Below are positions 1 to 5,780 of a stretch of 6,104 nucleotides of DNA, in pieces (the stretch's first letter is position 1; each line of letters starts with the position of its first letter). This stretch comes from Flavobacterium sp. GTDB lineage: Bacteria; Bacteroidota; Bacteroidia; Flavobacteriales; Flavobacteriaceae. The position numbers and the translations under genes were made by a program. The notes under the pieces are model-generated. The model saw nothing but the letters and a program-made list of their open reading frames with translations, did no database searches and had not been told where the DNA came from. The stretch lies in the NCBI GenBank assembly GCA_003449615.1, contig DMHA01000049.1:1-6104 (forward strand), given 5' to 3'.

Positions 1-106
1 TGGTATTCAACTTTTTTTTACAGAATGAATTCAATTAATAAATGCGAAAGTTAGGATTAACATAGAAAGTTTAAATATTTTTTCAGAATACAAAAAATAC
101 AAATTG

Positions 107-187
107 ATGAACCGCTTCCAAGACGAAAAACTAAGATTCCAACTTCTCTCAAGAAGTTTGGGTATTGTGAAGGAAGATGCCAGATAA
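107..187 (+). pseudogene. Decayed duplicate of the zinc-ribbon gene 5' end
   Basis: From 110 to about 162 the DNA closely matches 379-433, the start of the neighbouring zinc-ribbon gene. The first 20 bases are identical, a 2-nt deletion follows around 131-138, and the match resumes through the shared stretch AAGAAGTTTGGG. The frame opens with ATG at 107 and the encoded residues NRFQDE, identical to residues 5-10 of the intact protein. It then shifts frame at the deletion and stops at 185-187 after 26 codons, before any zinc-binding cysteine. It is best read as a non-functional remnant of a tandem duplication. Expression as a 26-residue peptide cannot be excluded, but nothing supports it. Confidence 0.65.
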
Positions 188-222
188 AATTGTATATTAT
201 AATATGCAGTTTAACCAAGTAT

Positions 223-248
223 TTGCACAATAGAATGTGCAATTCTAT
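223..248. repeat. Interlocked double inverted repeat (A-B-A'-B')
   Basis: Four adjoining segments form two mutually exclusive hairpins. TTGCACA (223-229) pairs perfectly with TGTGCAA (236-242). ATAGAA (230-235) pairs perfectly with TTCTAT (243-248). There are no spacer bases between the segments, so each arm of one hairpin is the loop of the other. It lies about 120 nt before the zinc-ribbon gene. It could be an alternating RNA structure, a protein-binding site or the relic of a mobile element end; the sequence alone does not decide. Confidence 0.55.
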
Positions 249-366
249 CATTAAACCGAATAAAGCATCATTTTTTTCGTCTATAAAAGAATAAAAGCAA
301 TTTTCGTATAAAATTTTCGAGTATCGAAGAAAAATTTAACTACTAATATAGCAAACACCCTAAAGA

Positions 367-804
367 ATGAAACAACAAAACCGCTTCCAAGACGAAAACC
401 TACTCCTTTCCAACTTCTACCAAGAAGTTTGGGCGGTATGTCCATCTTGCGCCAAAAAAGCAATGGCCACAGTGAATTATGAAACCAAAATCGCTCGTTT
501 GTTTTGCACCAGTTGCGGTTACAATAAAGAAACCACAACAGAAATTAAAATCGGAACAATAGAAGTCGCGGCAAACCTCTATTTTCAAGCGGAACTTTTG
601 TTACAAGCCCCATTCAAAAACGAAATATTTTGGGCTTTAAACGACAAACATCTGGACTATTTAGAGCGTTATATCGCGGCCACTATTCGAGAACACAAAG
701 ACCGAACCGGTTTTACACTTTTGGAAAAGCTACCTAAATTTTATCACGAAGCCAAAAACCGAGAAAGTTTGCTGAAAATTATTACTAAACTAAAATCAAA
801 ATAA
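367..804 (+). CDS. Zinc-ribbon hypothetical protein
   Basis: This 145-residue protein is cytoplasmic, with no signal peptide or membrane segment. A zinc ribbon occupies residues 22-52: Cys25 and Cys28 (CPSC) pair with Cys47 and Cys50 (CTSC), spaced as in TFIIB-type or rubredoxin-like ribbons. The second half (about 75-145) has a pattern I recall from widespread bacterial hypotheticals that carry such a ribbon: a hydrophobic strand with LLLQAPF, then FWALNDKHLDYLERYI, then a C-terminal helix with LPKFYHEAKNRESLLKII. The family's function is unknown; nucleic-acid or protein binding is a guess from the ribbon. ATG at 367 is the only sensible start, as the decayed copy upstream shares the sequence from codon 5. 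The lipoprotein frame begins 25 nt after the stop, so the two may be co-transcribed. Confidence 0.85.
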   Translation: MKQQNRFQDENLLLSNFYQEVWAVCPSCAKKAMATVNYETKIARLFCTSCGYNKETTTEIKIGTIEVAANLYFQAELLLQAPFKNEIFWALNDKHLDYLERYIAATIREHKDRTGFTLLEKLPKFYHEAKNRESLLKIITKLKSK

Positions 805-829
805 TTCTGAAATTCAAACACATCCATTT

Positions 830-1135
830 ATTAAATACATAACAATTGCTGGACTTCTTTCCTGCTGTGCACCCAAAACAGAGGTTGCCAAATATGGGAG
901 ACATTATCAAAAACACAAAGATTTTAAAAGTCTTGCAAAAGCGGTAGCGTTAATGCCAGCAGCGATTACGACTTCAGAAGTCAAAAAAATATTGGGCGAA
1001 CCCGTAGACAATGGATTTGATTATCGCTTTTTAACCGATTCTATTAGTCCAAATCAATGTCCTGTTGGTGCGGTTTTCAACATTGATAATAATGGGAAAA
1101 TAACCCATCGTTGGGTAGATGAAATTTGCGAATAA
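830..1135 (+). CDS. Small BamE-like lipoprotein, start codon ATT instead of ATG
   Basis: The first ATG in this frame (953) would give only 60 residues, but the frame is open far upstream and encodes a lipoprotein signal. Reading from ATT at 830 gives 101 residues beginning (M)KYITIAGLLSCC, with a lipobox LLSC and the lipid-accepting Cys at residue 12, then a charged mature chain. No ATG, GTG or TTG occurs in frame between the upstream stop and the lipobox. A single G-to-T change of an ATG at 830 explains this. Residues 46-99 resemble the SmpA/OmlA (BamE) fold: SEVKKILGEP, then DYRF, then GAVFNIDNNGKITHRW. The product would sit on the inner face of the outer membrane or at the cell surface. 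Three possibilities remain: a rare ATT start, a silenced gene, or an error in the assembly. The family call is by pattern only. Confidence 0.65.
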   Translation: MKYITIAGLLSCCAPKTEVAKYGRHYQKHKDFKSLAKAVALMPAAITTSEVKKILGEPVDNGFDYRFLTDSISPNQCPVGAVFNIDNNGKITHRWVDEICE

Positions 1136-1309
1136 TATCAAAGAAGTTGAACGATATATCAAAAAAAAGCATTGATAAAGCCTTTCTTGTTTTAAAAGGT
1201 CAGCAGTTGGTAATTTTTTTTTGGCAAATGGACAAAATCAATAAAGTAGTTTCTTTTTAACATTTATTACCTATTTTTACTAACTTTTTTCTTCAAAAAA
1301 TAATCAAAT

Positions 1310-2476
1310 ATGGCGAAATTTTTCATTTTAATAGTGCTTTTTTTTAGCATTAGTGTTGCTGCACAAACCGAATTTTTCCATTCTAAAATTAATTTATCCG
1401 AGAATAAATTAGAAGAATTCTATTCTTCCTTTAGTATCGATGATGCTCAGGTCTATTTCAATGCCAATGATTATCAGGTGTATGCCTACGACAAGAAAAC
1501 TGGAGATTTAAACTGGTCGTATTACTCAGGATACAAAACAAATACTGCTCCAATATCGGTTCAAGAAAAATTATTCTCGAGAATTACTGATGGCAAATTG
1601 CTTCAAATGAATCCTAAAAATGGGGACACGATTCAAACTTTGAAAATCGAAAAATTATACACACCACCTTTTTTCAAAGACAACATAATGTATTGTGCAG
1701 CTATTTTACCCGAAATTGGCGGTGCAATTTTGGCCTACGATTTAAACACCAATAACATTTTATGGCAAAAATACATTGGTCACGGTGCTTCCTATCAACC
1801 CTATTTTTTGAAAGATAAAATAGTTGCCCGTTTTGAAGATATGTTTTGGTTTGAATTGGATTACAATGGCAATGCCCTTGATAAAAGCGAAAATTGCTAT
1901 TCCAAAAATACCGAACCACCGTTTGAAGAATACTTTTGCAACATTCAGTATGATATAGTAAACCAATACCACAAGGATCTCGCAACAAAAAATGTAACAA
2001 TTGATGAAACCAAATATTATTATGGAGCTAATGCAACTGTTGTTTTAAAAGGAAATAAACTCAAAATCATCAACAACAAAAATAAAGTCGCAACAGAAAT
2101 CAGCATCGATAAAATTATTACCCTATTAGAAACAGAAGCAAACGACTACACCGCCATTTTGAAAGTCGAAGAAAACACGGTTTGGTTCATTTATGAAAAT
2201 ATTTTAGCGGTGTATGATTTCAAAAACAACAAAACGGTCAAAGCCTTCGATTTGAGCAAATGGAACCCGCATCAAGTTATTTTAGATGGGAATAATTTGT
2301 GGCTAATTTCAAGGAAGGATGGAGAATTGGTGGGATTAAAGTTGGAACTAGACCCTGCAGACGAGGCTATTCGAGCCGCAAAAGCTAAATTGTTCAACCA
2401 AACTCACCAATGCGGCAACGAAGCCGAAGCCTTGAATGAAGCAAGAAAAAAAGCACTTGATACCGTAAAGAAATAA
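1310..2476 (+). CDS. Secreted PQQ-like beta-propeller protein
   Basis: This 388-residue protein has an N-terminal signal peptide (residues 1-19, hydrophobic core FFILIVLFFSISVA, likely cleaved after AAQ), so it should act in the periplasm or be exported. Propeller-blade signatures of the PQQ-like repeat type recur: VYAYDKKTGDLNWSY at 57-71, AILAYDLNTNNILWQKYIG at 139-157, and a more diverged ILAVYDFKNNKTVKAF at 298-313. The [AV]YD..[TN]G..[LN]W pattern marks the outer strands of such blades. The last 40 residues form a charged, Ala-rich helix. I see no residues that would prove cofactor binding; many such proteins are structural or ligand-binding rather than quinoprotein enzymes. The ATG at 1310 directly precedes the signal peptide. 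The 17-nt gap to the next gene suggests an operon. A run of eight T lies within the signal-peptide codons at 1338-1345. Confidence 0.8.
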   Translation: MAKFFILIVLFFSISVAAQTEFFHSKINLSENKLEEFYSSFSIDDAQVYFNANDYQVYAYDKKTGDLNWSYYSGYKTNTAPISVQEKLFSRITDGKLLQMNPKNGDTIQTLKIEKLYTPPFFKDNIMYCAAILPEIGGAILAYDLNTNNILWQKYIGHGASYQPYFLKDKIVARFEDMFWFELDYNGNALDKSENCYSKNTEPPFEEYFCNIQYDIVNQYHKDLATKNVTIDETKYYYGANATVVLKGNKLKIINNKNKVATEISIDKIITLLETEANDYTAILKVEENTVWFIYENILAVYDFKNNKTVKAFDLSKWNPHQVILDGNNLWLISRKDGELVGLKLELDPADEAIRAAKAKLFNQTHQCGNEAEALNEARKKALDTVKK

Positions 2477-2493
2477 ATTTAACATCAATAAAA

Positions 2494-2904
2494 ATGAAAA
2501 AACTACTCACAATTTGCTTACTAATAGCAACAGCATGTACAGCAACCGCACAACAACTATCCTCGGGTATTTACACCGTATCGATAAGCAAACTAACCTA
2601 TTCGGATGTACCGGGAATGTTTGGAAATAATTTTCCCGGTAAACAAATTAAAGGCATTTTCACTATAAAAAAGGGAGGTGTGCAAACGGCGAGCCAAGAG
2701 TTTACTTATTTACAATTGTTTGAAACTTCTGCTACACTTCATTTAAATTTCGATGAAACAAGTAGTAACGCACTTACGTATGATTTTGATACCAAAAAAT
2801 TTGAAATAGAAGATTATGAATACAAAGCCAAGAAAACTAAAACAAAAGAAGACCTAATTTTAAGTGGCGTTCTTGTTTATGCTCAATGGCTTGATGAAGA
2901 ATAA
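2494..2904 (+). CDS. Small secreted protein of unknown function
   Basis: This 136-residue protein starts with a classic signal peptide (MKKLLTICLLIATACTATAQ, residues 1-20), probably cleaved by signal peptidase I near the ATA-QQ junction. Cys15 lies in the signal, but the preceding residues (ATA) make a poor lipobox, so a lipoprotein is less likely. The mature part (about 115 residues) alternates hydrophobic and polar residues in a way that suggests a small beta-rich domain: GIYTVSISKLTY, then IKGIFTIKKG, then TLHLNFDE, then LTYDFDTKKFEIEDYEY. It ends in a hydrophobic strand and an acidic tail. I do not recognise the family. It lies 17 nt after the PQQ-like propeller gene, so the two are probably co-transcribed and exported together, possibly as partners. 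Confidence 0.75.
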   Translation: MKKLLTICLLIATACTATAQQLSSGIYTVSISKLTYSDVPGMFGNNFPGKQIKGIFTIKKGGVQTASQEFTYLQLFETSATLHLNFDETSSNALTYDFDTKKFEIEDYEYKAKKTKTKEDLILSGVLVYAQWLDEE

Positions 2905-2955
2905 AAATTTGTCTCTTTAGCAAAATACAATTTAGTAAACTACTTATTTTATAAA

Positions 2956-2981
2956 AATTAATCTACCCGTTGGGTGTAATT
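2956..2981. repeat. Imperfect inverted repeat
   Basis: ACCC (2965-2968) and GGGT (2972-2975) form a small stem with loop GTT. The outer arms AATTA (2956-2960) and TAATT (2977-2981) could extend it across unpaired bases. There is no U-tract directly after it, so it is not a clear terminator for the secreted-protein operon, although it lies 50 nt past that stop codon. It could equally be chance. Confidence 0.3.
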
Positions 2982-2998
2982 ACCAAAAAAATTATTAA

Positions 2999-3094
2999 TA
3001 TTTTAAAAAACTCAAATTCAATTGCAAACCCTGCGAAATGGAAATCTGGGAAAAAGATGCCGAATTTGAAATCGAAGAAGATCACTTTCATTAA
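2999..3094 (+). pseudogene. Possible 3' remnant of a lost gene
   Basis: An open stretch from the stop at 2996-2998 to the TAA at 3092-3094 reads as a plausible protein C-terminus: FKKLKFNCKPCEM, then EIWEKDAEF, then EIEEDHFH. It contains a Cys-x2-Cys pair and an acidic tail. The only ATG (3038) would give 18 residues. A strong terminator starts 8 nt after the stop, where the end of a real transcript would be expected. I infer the truncated end of a gene whose 5' part was lost. The product is not recognised, and a chance open frame remains possible. Confidence 0.3.
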
Positions 3095-3102
3095 AAATAT
3101 TT

Positions 3103-3138
3103 AACCGATGATTTACCTAAAAAGGCATCGGTTTTTTT
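3103..3138 (+). terminator. Intrinsic (Rho-independent) terminator
   Basis: AACCGATG (3103-3110) pairs perfectly with CATCGGTT (3126-3133), an 8-bp stem around a 15-nt loop, and a run of seven T follows the hairpin core (3132-3138). The loop itself can form a short CC/GG pairing. It would end + strand transcription from the secreted-protein operon or the lost gene at 2999-3094, insulating the restriction-modification genes from read-through. Confidence 0.85.
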
Positions 3139-3144
3139 ATTAAA

Positions 3145-3200
3145 TTTGCTTCGCCTGTTCGCCTTTGCAGGCTCGGGTGGGCGTGACCACAAGGGTCGGT
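3145..3200. repeat. GC-richer intergenic repeat-like segment
   Basis: This short segment is clearly richer in G and C than its surroundings and contains two small inverted repeats: GCCTG (3153-3157) with CAGGC (3168-3172), and GACC (3185-3188) with GGTC (3194-3197). The phrase GGGCGTGACCACAAGGGTCG resembles, from memory, a dispersed intergenic repeat in Flavobacterium-type genomes. That recollection cannot be checked here. If right, the copy is truncated at about 3200. It lies between the terminator and the methyltransferase promoter region. Confidence 0.45.
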
Positions 3201-3214
3201 TTTCTGTCACAAAC

Positions 3215-3235
3215 TATTACAATTAATTTGTAATA
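3215..3235. promoter_or_regulatory. Inverted repeat upstream of the methyltransferase, possible operator
   Basis: TATTACAA (3215-3222) and TTGTAATA (3228-3235) are perfect reverse complements separated by the 5-nt spacer TTAAT. The site lies about 60 nt before the methyltransferase ATG, within the only stretch where the promoter can be. Some methyltransferases and dedicated C proteins bind such sites to time expression of restriction-modification genes. No C-protein gene is present, so autoregulation by the methyltransferase or an unrelated regulator would have to be invoked. An AT-rich palindrome can also occur by chance. Confidence 0.4.
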
Positions 3236-3296
3236 ACTGAGTACTCAAAGTTACCAAAGAAAAAAACATATCAATCCTATACAATAAAATGTAATT

Positions 3297-4667
3297 ATGA
3301 AAACTAACTATTTAGAAAGAGTGGAGATTGATGTTCTTGAAGAACCACAATTAGATTTCAAATATTATGTAAATCCAATTGAAAAAAGAACTTATGTAAA
3401 ACCCAAAAAGAATGAAACATTAAATGTTTTATCCCTTTTTTCAGGTTGCGGAGGAATGGATTTAGGTTTTGAAGGAGGGTTTTCAGTTTTAAAGTCATCT
3501 ATTAATGAAATTTTATCTTCAAATTTTATAGATAAAAAATTTAGCAACGGATTTGTACAATTAAAAAAAACAAAGTTTACGACTGTGTTTGCAAATGACA
3601 TCTTGAGCGATGCACGAAATGCTTGGGTAAACCATTTTTTGAAAAAAGGACGAGATGCAGATTTATTTTATACACAAAGTATCGTTGATTTGGTAAAACT
3701 TCATCAAAGTGGAATTGATGTTTTCCCCAAAAACATTGATGTTGTAACTGGTGGTTTTCCTTGTCAGGATTTTAGTATTGCAGGAAAACGTAATGGCTTT
3801 AATTCGCATAAAAATCATACAGGAAAAATTATTGATGAAGTAACACCAACAGAAGAAACTCGTGGACAACTTTATATGTGGATGAAACAAGTTATCGAAA
3901 TTACAAAACCAAAAATATTCATTGCAGAAAATGTGAAAGGATTAGTAAATCTTGAAAATGTGAAAGAAATTATTCAAAAAGATTTTTCTTCTGCTGGCGA
4001 AAATGGCTATATCGTTCTAAATCCAAAAGTGTTACATTCTGCAAATTATGGAGTTCCTCAATCGAGAGAAAGAGTAATATTTATTGGAATTAAAAAATCT
4101 GAGCTCACAAAAACAGCATTAGAAGAATTAGAAAGAGAAATTATTTCTGAGAAATATAACCCATATCCTAAACCAACCCATTCTTTTACAGCGAAAGGTG
4201 AAAATTTAAAAAAATTTGTTGAACTAAATGAGATTTTTAGTTTGTTAGAAGAACCTGAAAACACCACAGATTTATCCCAAAAATTCTATTCAAAAGCAAA
4301 ATATATGGGATCACATTGCCAAGGACAAACAGAAATCAAACCCAACGGAATTAGCCCCACTATTCGTGCAGAACATCACGGCAATATTGAATTTAGACGA
4401 TTATCAAAAGAAAATGGAGGTAAAATCGACACTGAACTTTCAAAAGGATTAATTGAAAGACGATTAACACCTAGAGAATGTGCATTGATTCAAACTTTCC
4501 CACCTGACTATGACTTCGTAATAGAAAATAAAAATGGAAGAAAAGGATCGTATTTAGTTAGTCCATCGCAAGCTTATAAAATAATTGGAAATGCTGTTCC
4601 TCCACTCCTTGCCTATAATTTGGCAAAACGAATTGAAGATGTTTGGGATTTATATTTTAAAAAATAA
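3297..4667 (+). CDS. DNA C5-cytosine methyltransferase of a type II restriction-modification system
   Basis: This 456-residue cytoplasmic enzyme transfers a methyl group from S-adenosylmethionine to carbon 5 of cytosine in a target site, protecting host DNA from the partner nuclease. All main C5-methyltransferase motifs are present in order. Motif I (SAM binding) is LSLFSGCGGMDLGFEGG at 45-61. Motif IV has the catalytic Cys156 in GGFPCQDFS. Motif VI has the ENV triplet at 211-213. Motif VIII is QSRER at 255-259, and motif X is GNAVPP at 431-436. The target-recognition region lies between motifs VIII and IX (about 270-385). About 40 residues precede motif I, and an insertion of about 35 residues follows it. 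The enzyme appears complete and active. The restriction gene follows after 2 nt. Base composition looks more AT-rich than the genes at 367-2904, consistent with acquisition by transfer, but this was judged by eye. Sequence specificity is not assigned. Confidence 0.95.
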   Translation: MKTNYLERVEIDVLEEPQLDFKYYVNPIEKRTYVKPKKNETLNVLSLFSGCGGMDLGFEGGFSVLKSSINEILSSNFIDKKFSNGFVQLKKTKFTTVFANDILSDARNAWVNHFLKKGRDADLFYTQSIVDLVKLHQSGIDVFPKNIDVVTGGFPCQDFSIAGKRNGFNSHKNHTGKIIDEVTPTEETRGQLYMWMKQVIEITKPKIFIAENVKGLVNLENVKEIIQKDFSSAGENGYIVLNPKVLHSANYGVPQSRERVIFIGIKKSELTKTALEELEREIISEKYNPYPKPTHSFTAKGENLKKFVELNEIFSLLEEPENTTDLSQKFYSKAKYMGSHCQGQTEIKPNGISPTIRAEHHGNIEFRRLSKENGGKIDTELSKGLIERRLTPRECALIQTFPPDYDFVIENKNGRKGSYLVSPSQAYKIIGNAVPPLLAYNLAKRIEDVWDLYFKK

Positions 4668-4669
4668 TT

Positions 4670-5728
4670 ATGATAATTTCAGCCAATTCAGAACCTAGTA
4701 GAAAAGATTTTGACATTTTAATAAATTCAACATTAACAGAATTAAATGTTCACGCAAATAACTCATCTAAAAAGATAGCAACTCTTATAGGGAGAAATCT
4801 TGAACCATACGTAAGAGATGTAATGGCAGAATTAGCTGTAGGTACAGCTTTTGAAAATACTATTGAATTAATTGGCGGTCAAAAATTTCCTGATATTATC
4901 GCAAACAAATATTATGGAATTGAAGTAAAAACTACAACACAAAACCATTGGAAAACAACAGGTAATAGTGTTTTAGAAAGCACTAGAGTCGAGGACGTAG
5001 AAAGAATTTTTATGTTATTTGCAAAATTGGCAAGTCCAATTGAATTTCGTTGTCGACCTTATGAAGAAGTTTTATCAGAGGTTGTAGTAACACATTCACC
5101 TCGCTATTTAATAGATATGAACTTAAAACAAGGAGATACGATTTTTGACAAAATTAAAATACCTTATAATACTCTACGAAAAAAAGAAAACCCTATAAGA
5201 CCAATTGTTGATTACTATAAAAGTAAGCTAAAATCAGGTCAAGAACTATGGTGGATGGATAATAGTGAAATTGGCGGTACTACTCTTCAATTTTGGTCAA
5301 GCCTTGATTTGCAGAAAAAGAAAAATCTAGTAAATAGAGGTATGATTTTATTTCCAGAAATTTTTGGAAAATCTAATGATAAATTTAGTCGTATTGCTTT
5401 TTGGTTAGTTTCGGTTGAAAAAACTGTTCATCCTAATGTTAGAGATGATTTTAGCGCAGGTGGTAAAAGTGATTTTATACTTGGAGTCAAGGTCTACAAA
5501 AATGTACCACAAATATTTTTGAAATTATTTAAAAATTTGCCTTTAATAATTGGAACTATTATGCAAACATCTGCTATTGAACTTTCTGAATATTGGGGGA
5601 TAAAAACCACTGAAAAGAAGAAAGTATTTGAATGGATTGAATTAGTTTCTCAACATTCTAAAGGGATATCAGATGCCAAACATCTGAATATAAAACAAAT
5701 AATTGCAGAAATAATTGCAAGTAAATAA
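4670..5728 (+). CDS. Probable type II restriction endonuclease, PD-(D/E)XK fold
   Basis: This 352-residue cytoplasmic protein has no signal peptide. A PD-(D/E)XK nuclease core is visible: Pro74-Asp75, then Glu85-Val86-Lys87 in YYGIEVKTT, where Asp75, Glu85 and Lys87 would bind metal and catalyse cleavage. The preceding helix (EPYVRDVMAELAVG, 45-58) matches the helix that usually leads into the core. The segment LESTRVEDVERIFMLFAKL (102-120) looks like a conserved block after it. The rest (about 150-352) probably carries DNA recognition and dimerisation. The ATG lies 2 nt after the methyltransferase stop, so translation is probably coupled, and the position next to a C5-methyltransferase is the main argument for a restriction role. 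I do not recognise the specific endonuclease family, so the cleavage site is unknown. The length is usual for type IIP enzymes, and there is no frameshift or internal stop. Confidence 0.85.
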   Translation: MIISANSEPSRKDFDILINSTLTELNVHANNSSKKIATLIGRNLEPYVRDVMAELAVGTAFENTIELIGGQKFPDIIANKYYGIEVKTTTQNHWKTTGNSVLESTRVEDVERIFMLFAKLASPIEFRCRPYEEVLSEVVVTHSPRYLIDMNLKQGDTIFDKIKIPYNTLRKKENPIRPIVDYYKSKLKSGQELWWMDNSEIGGTTLQFWSSLDLQKKKNLVNRGMILFPEIFGKSNDKFSRIAFWLVSVEKTVHPNVRDDFSAGGKSDFILGVKVYKNVPQIFLKLFKNLPLIIGTIMQTSAIELSEYWGIKTTEKKKVFEWIELVSQHSKGISDAKHLNIKQIIAEIIASK

Positions 5729-5780
5729 GTGTAATTAGTACTAAAATCCAATTCCAGCTTATTTTCCTCTATAGAAACAA

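Larger units (their letters stand above)
1..366. other. Upstream region without an intact gene
   Basis: No complete gene is supported here. The first 50 or so bases could be the 3' end of a gene entering from the left: all three + frames close quickly, at 26-28, 36-38 and 52-54, and nothing tells which would be real. The stretch then holds a decayed duplicate of the next gene's 5' end (107-187) and a double inverted repeat (223-248). A short inverted repeat lies at 316-328, with TTCGA and TCGAA separated by 3 nt, in the leader of the zinc-ribbon gene. I found no clean match to the Bacteroidota -7 element TAnnTTTG ahead of the gene at 367. Confidence 0.5.
2905..3296. other. 392-bp intergenic block before the restriction-modification genes
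   Basis: No complete gene is present. In order it holds an imperfect inverted repeat (2956-2981), a coding-like tail without a good start (2999-3094), an intrinsic terminator (3103-3138), a GC-richer repeat-like segment (3145-3200), an 8-bp-arm inverted repeat (3215-3235), and an A-rich leader to the methyltransferase ATG at 3297. The promoter for the restriction-modification pair must lie after the terminator, in 3139-3296. The only hint of a -7 element is the imperfect TAATTTG at 3224-3230, inside the inverted repeat. Confidence 0.6.

Noticed and set aside
57..251. Minus-strand open frame of 64 codons
   Set aside because: It runs opposite the decayed duplicate and the double inverted repeat, has no recognisable motif, and arises from AT-rich sequence.
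953..1135. Taking ATG 953 as the true start of the small lipoprotein gene
   Set aside because: It would discard an encoded signal with a clear lipobox and the first 41 residues, which read as real coding sequence without a stop.
1181..1222. CCTTT/AAAGG hairpin followed by nine T as a terminator after the lipoprotein gene
   Set aside because: The stem is only about 5 bp and AT-rich, and the T-run (1214-1222) lies some 15 nt after the stem instead of directly after it.
1701..2000. Minus-strand open frames of 99 and 70 codons inside the propeller gene
   Set aside because: They are shadows of a well-supported + strand gene with a signal peptide and blade motifs; their translations show no family features.
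3145..3200. CRISPR repeat or integron attC site
   Set aside because: There is only one copy, no regularly spaced spacers, no cas genes or integrase, and no R/L box arrangement.
3563..3570. Run of eight A in the methyltransferase gene as a phase-variation switch
   Set aside because: Such runs are common in AT-rich Lys codons; eight A with no other evidence is too short to claim slippage. The same applies to the T run at 1338-1345.
2974..5737. GTGTAATTA direct repeats as target-site duplication of an inserted element
   Set aside because: Nine AT-rich bases can recur by chance, a related GTAATTA also occurs just before the methyltransferase ATG, and no transposase or terminal inverted repeats are present.
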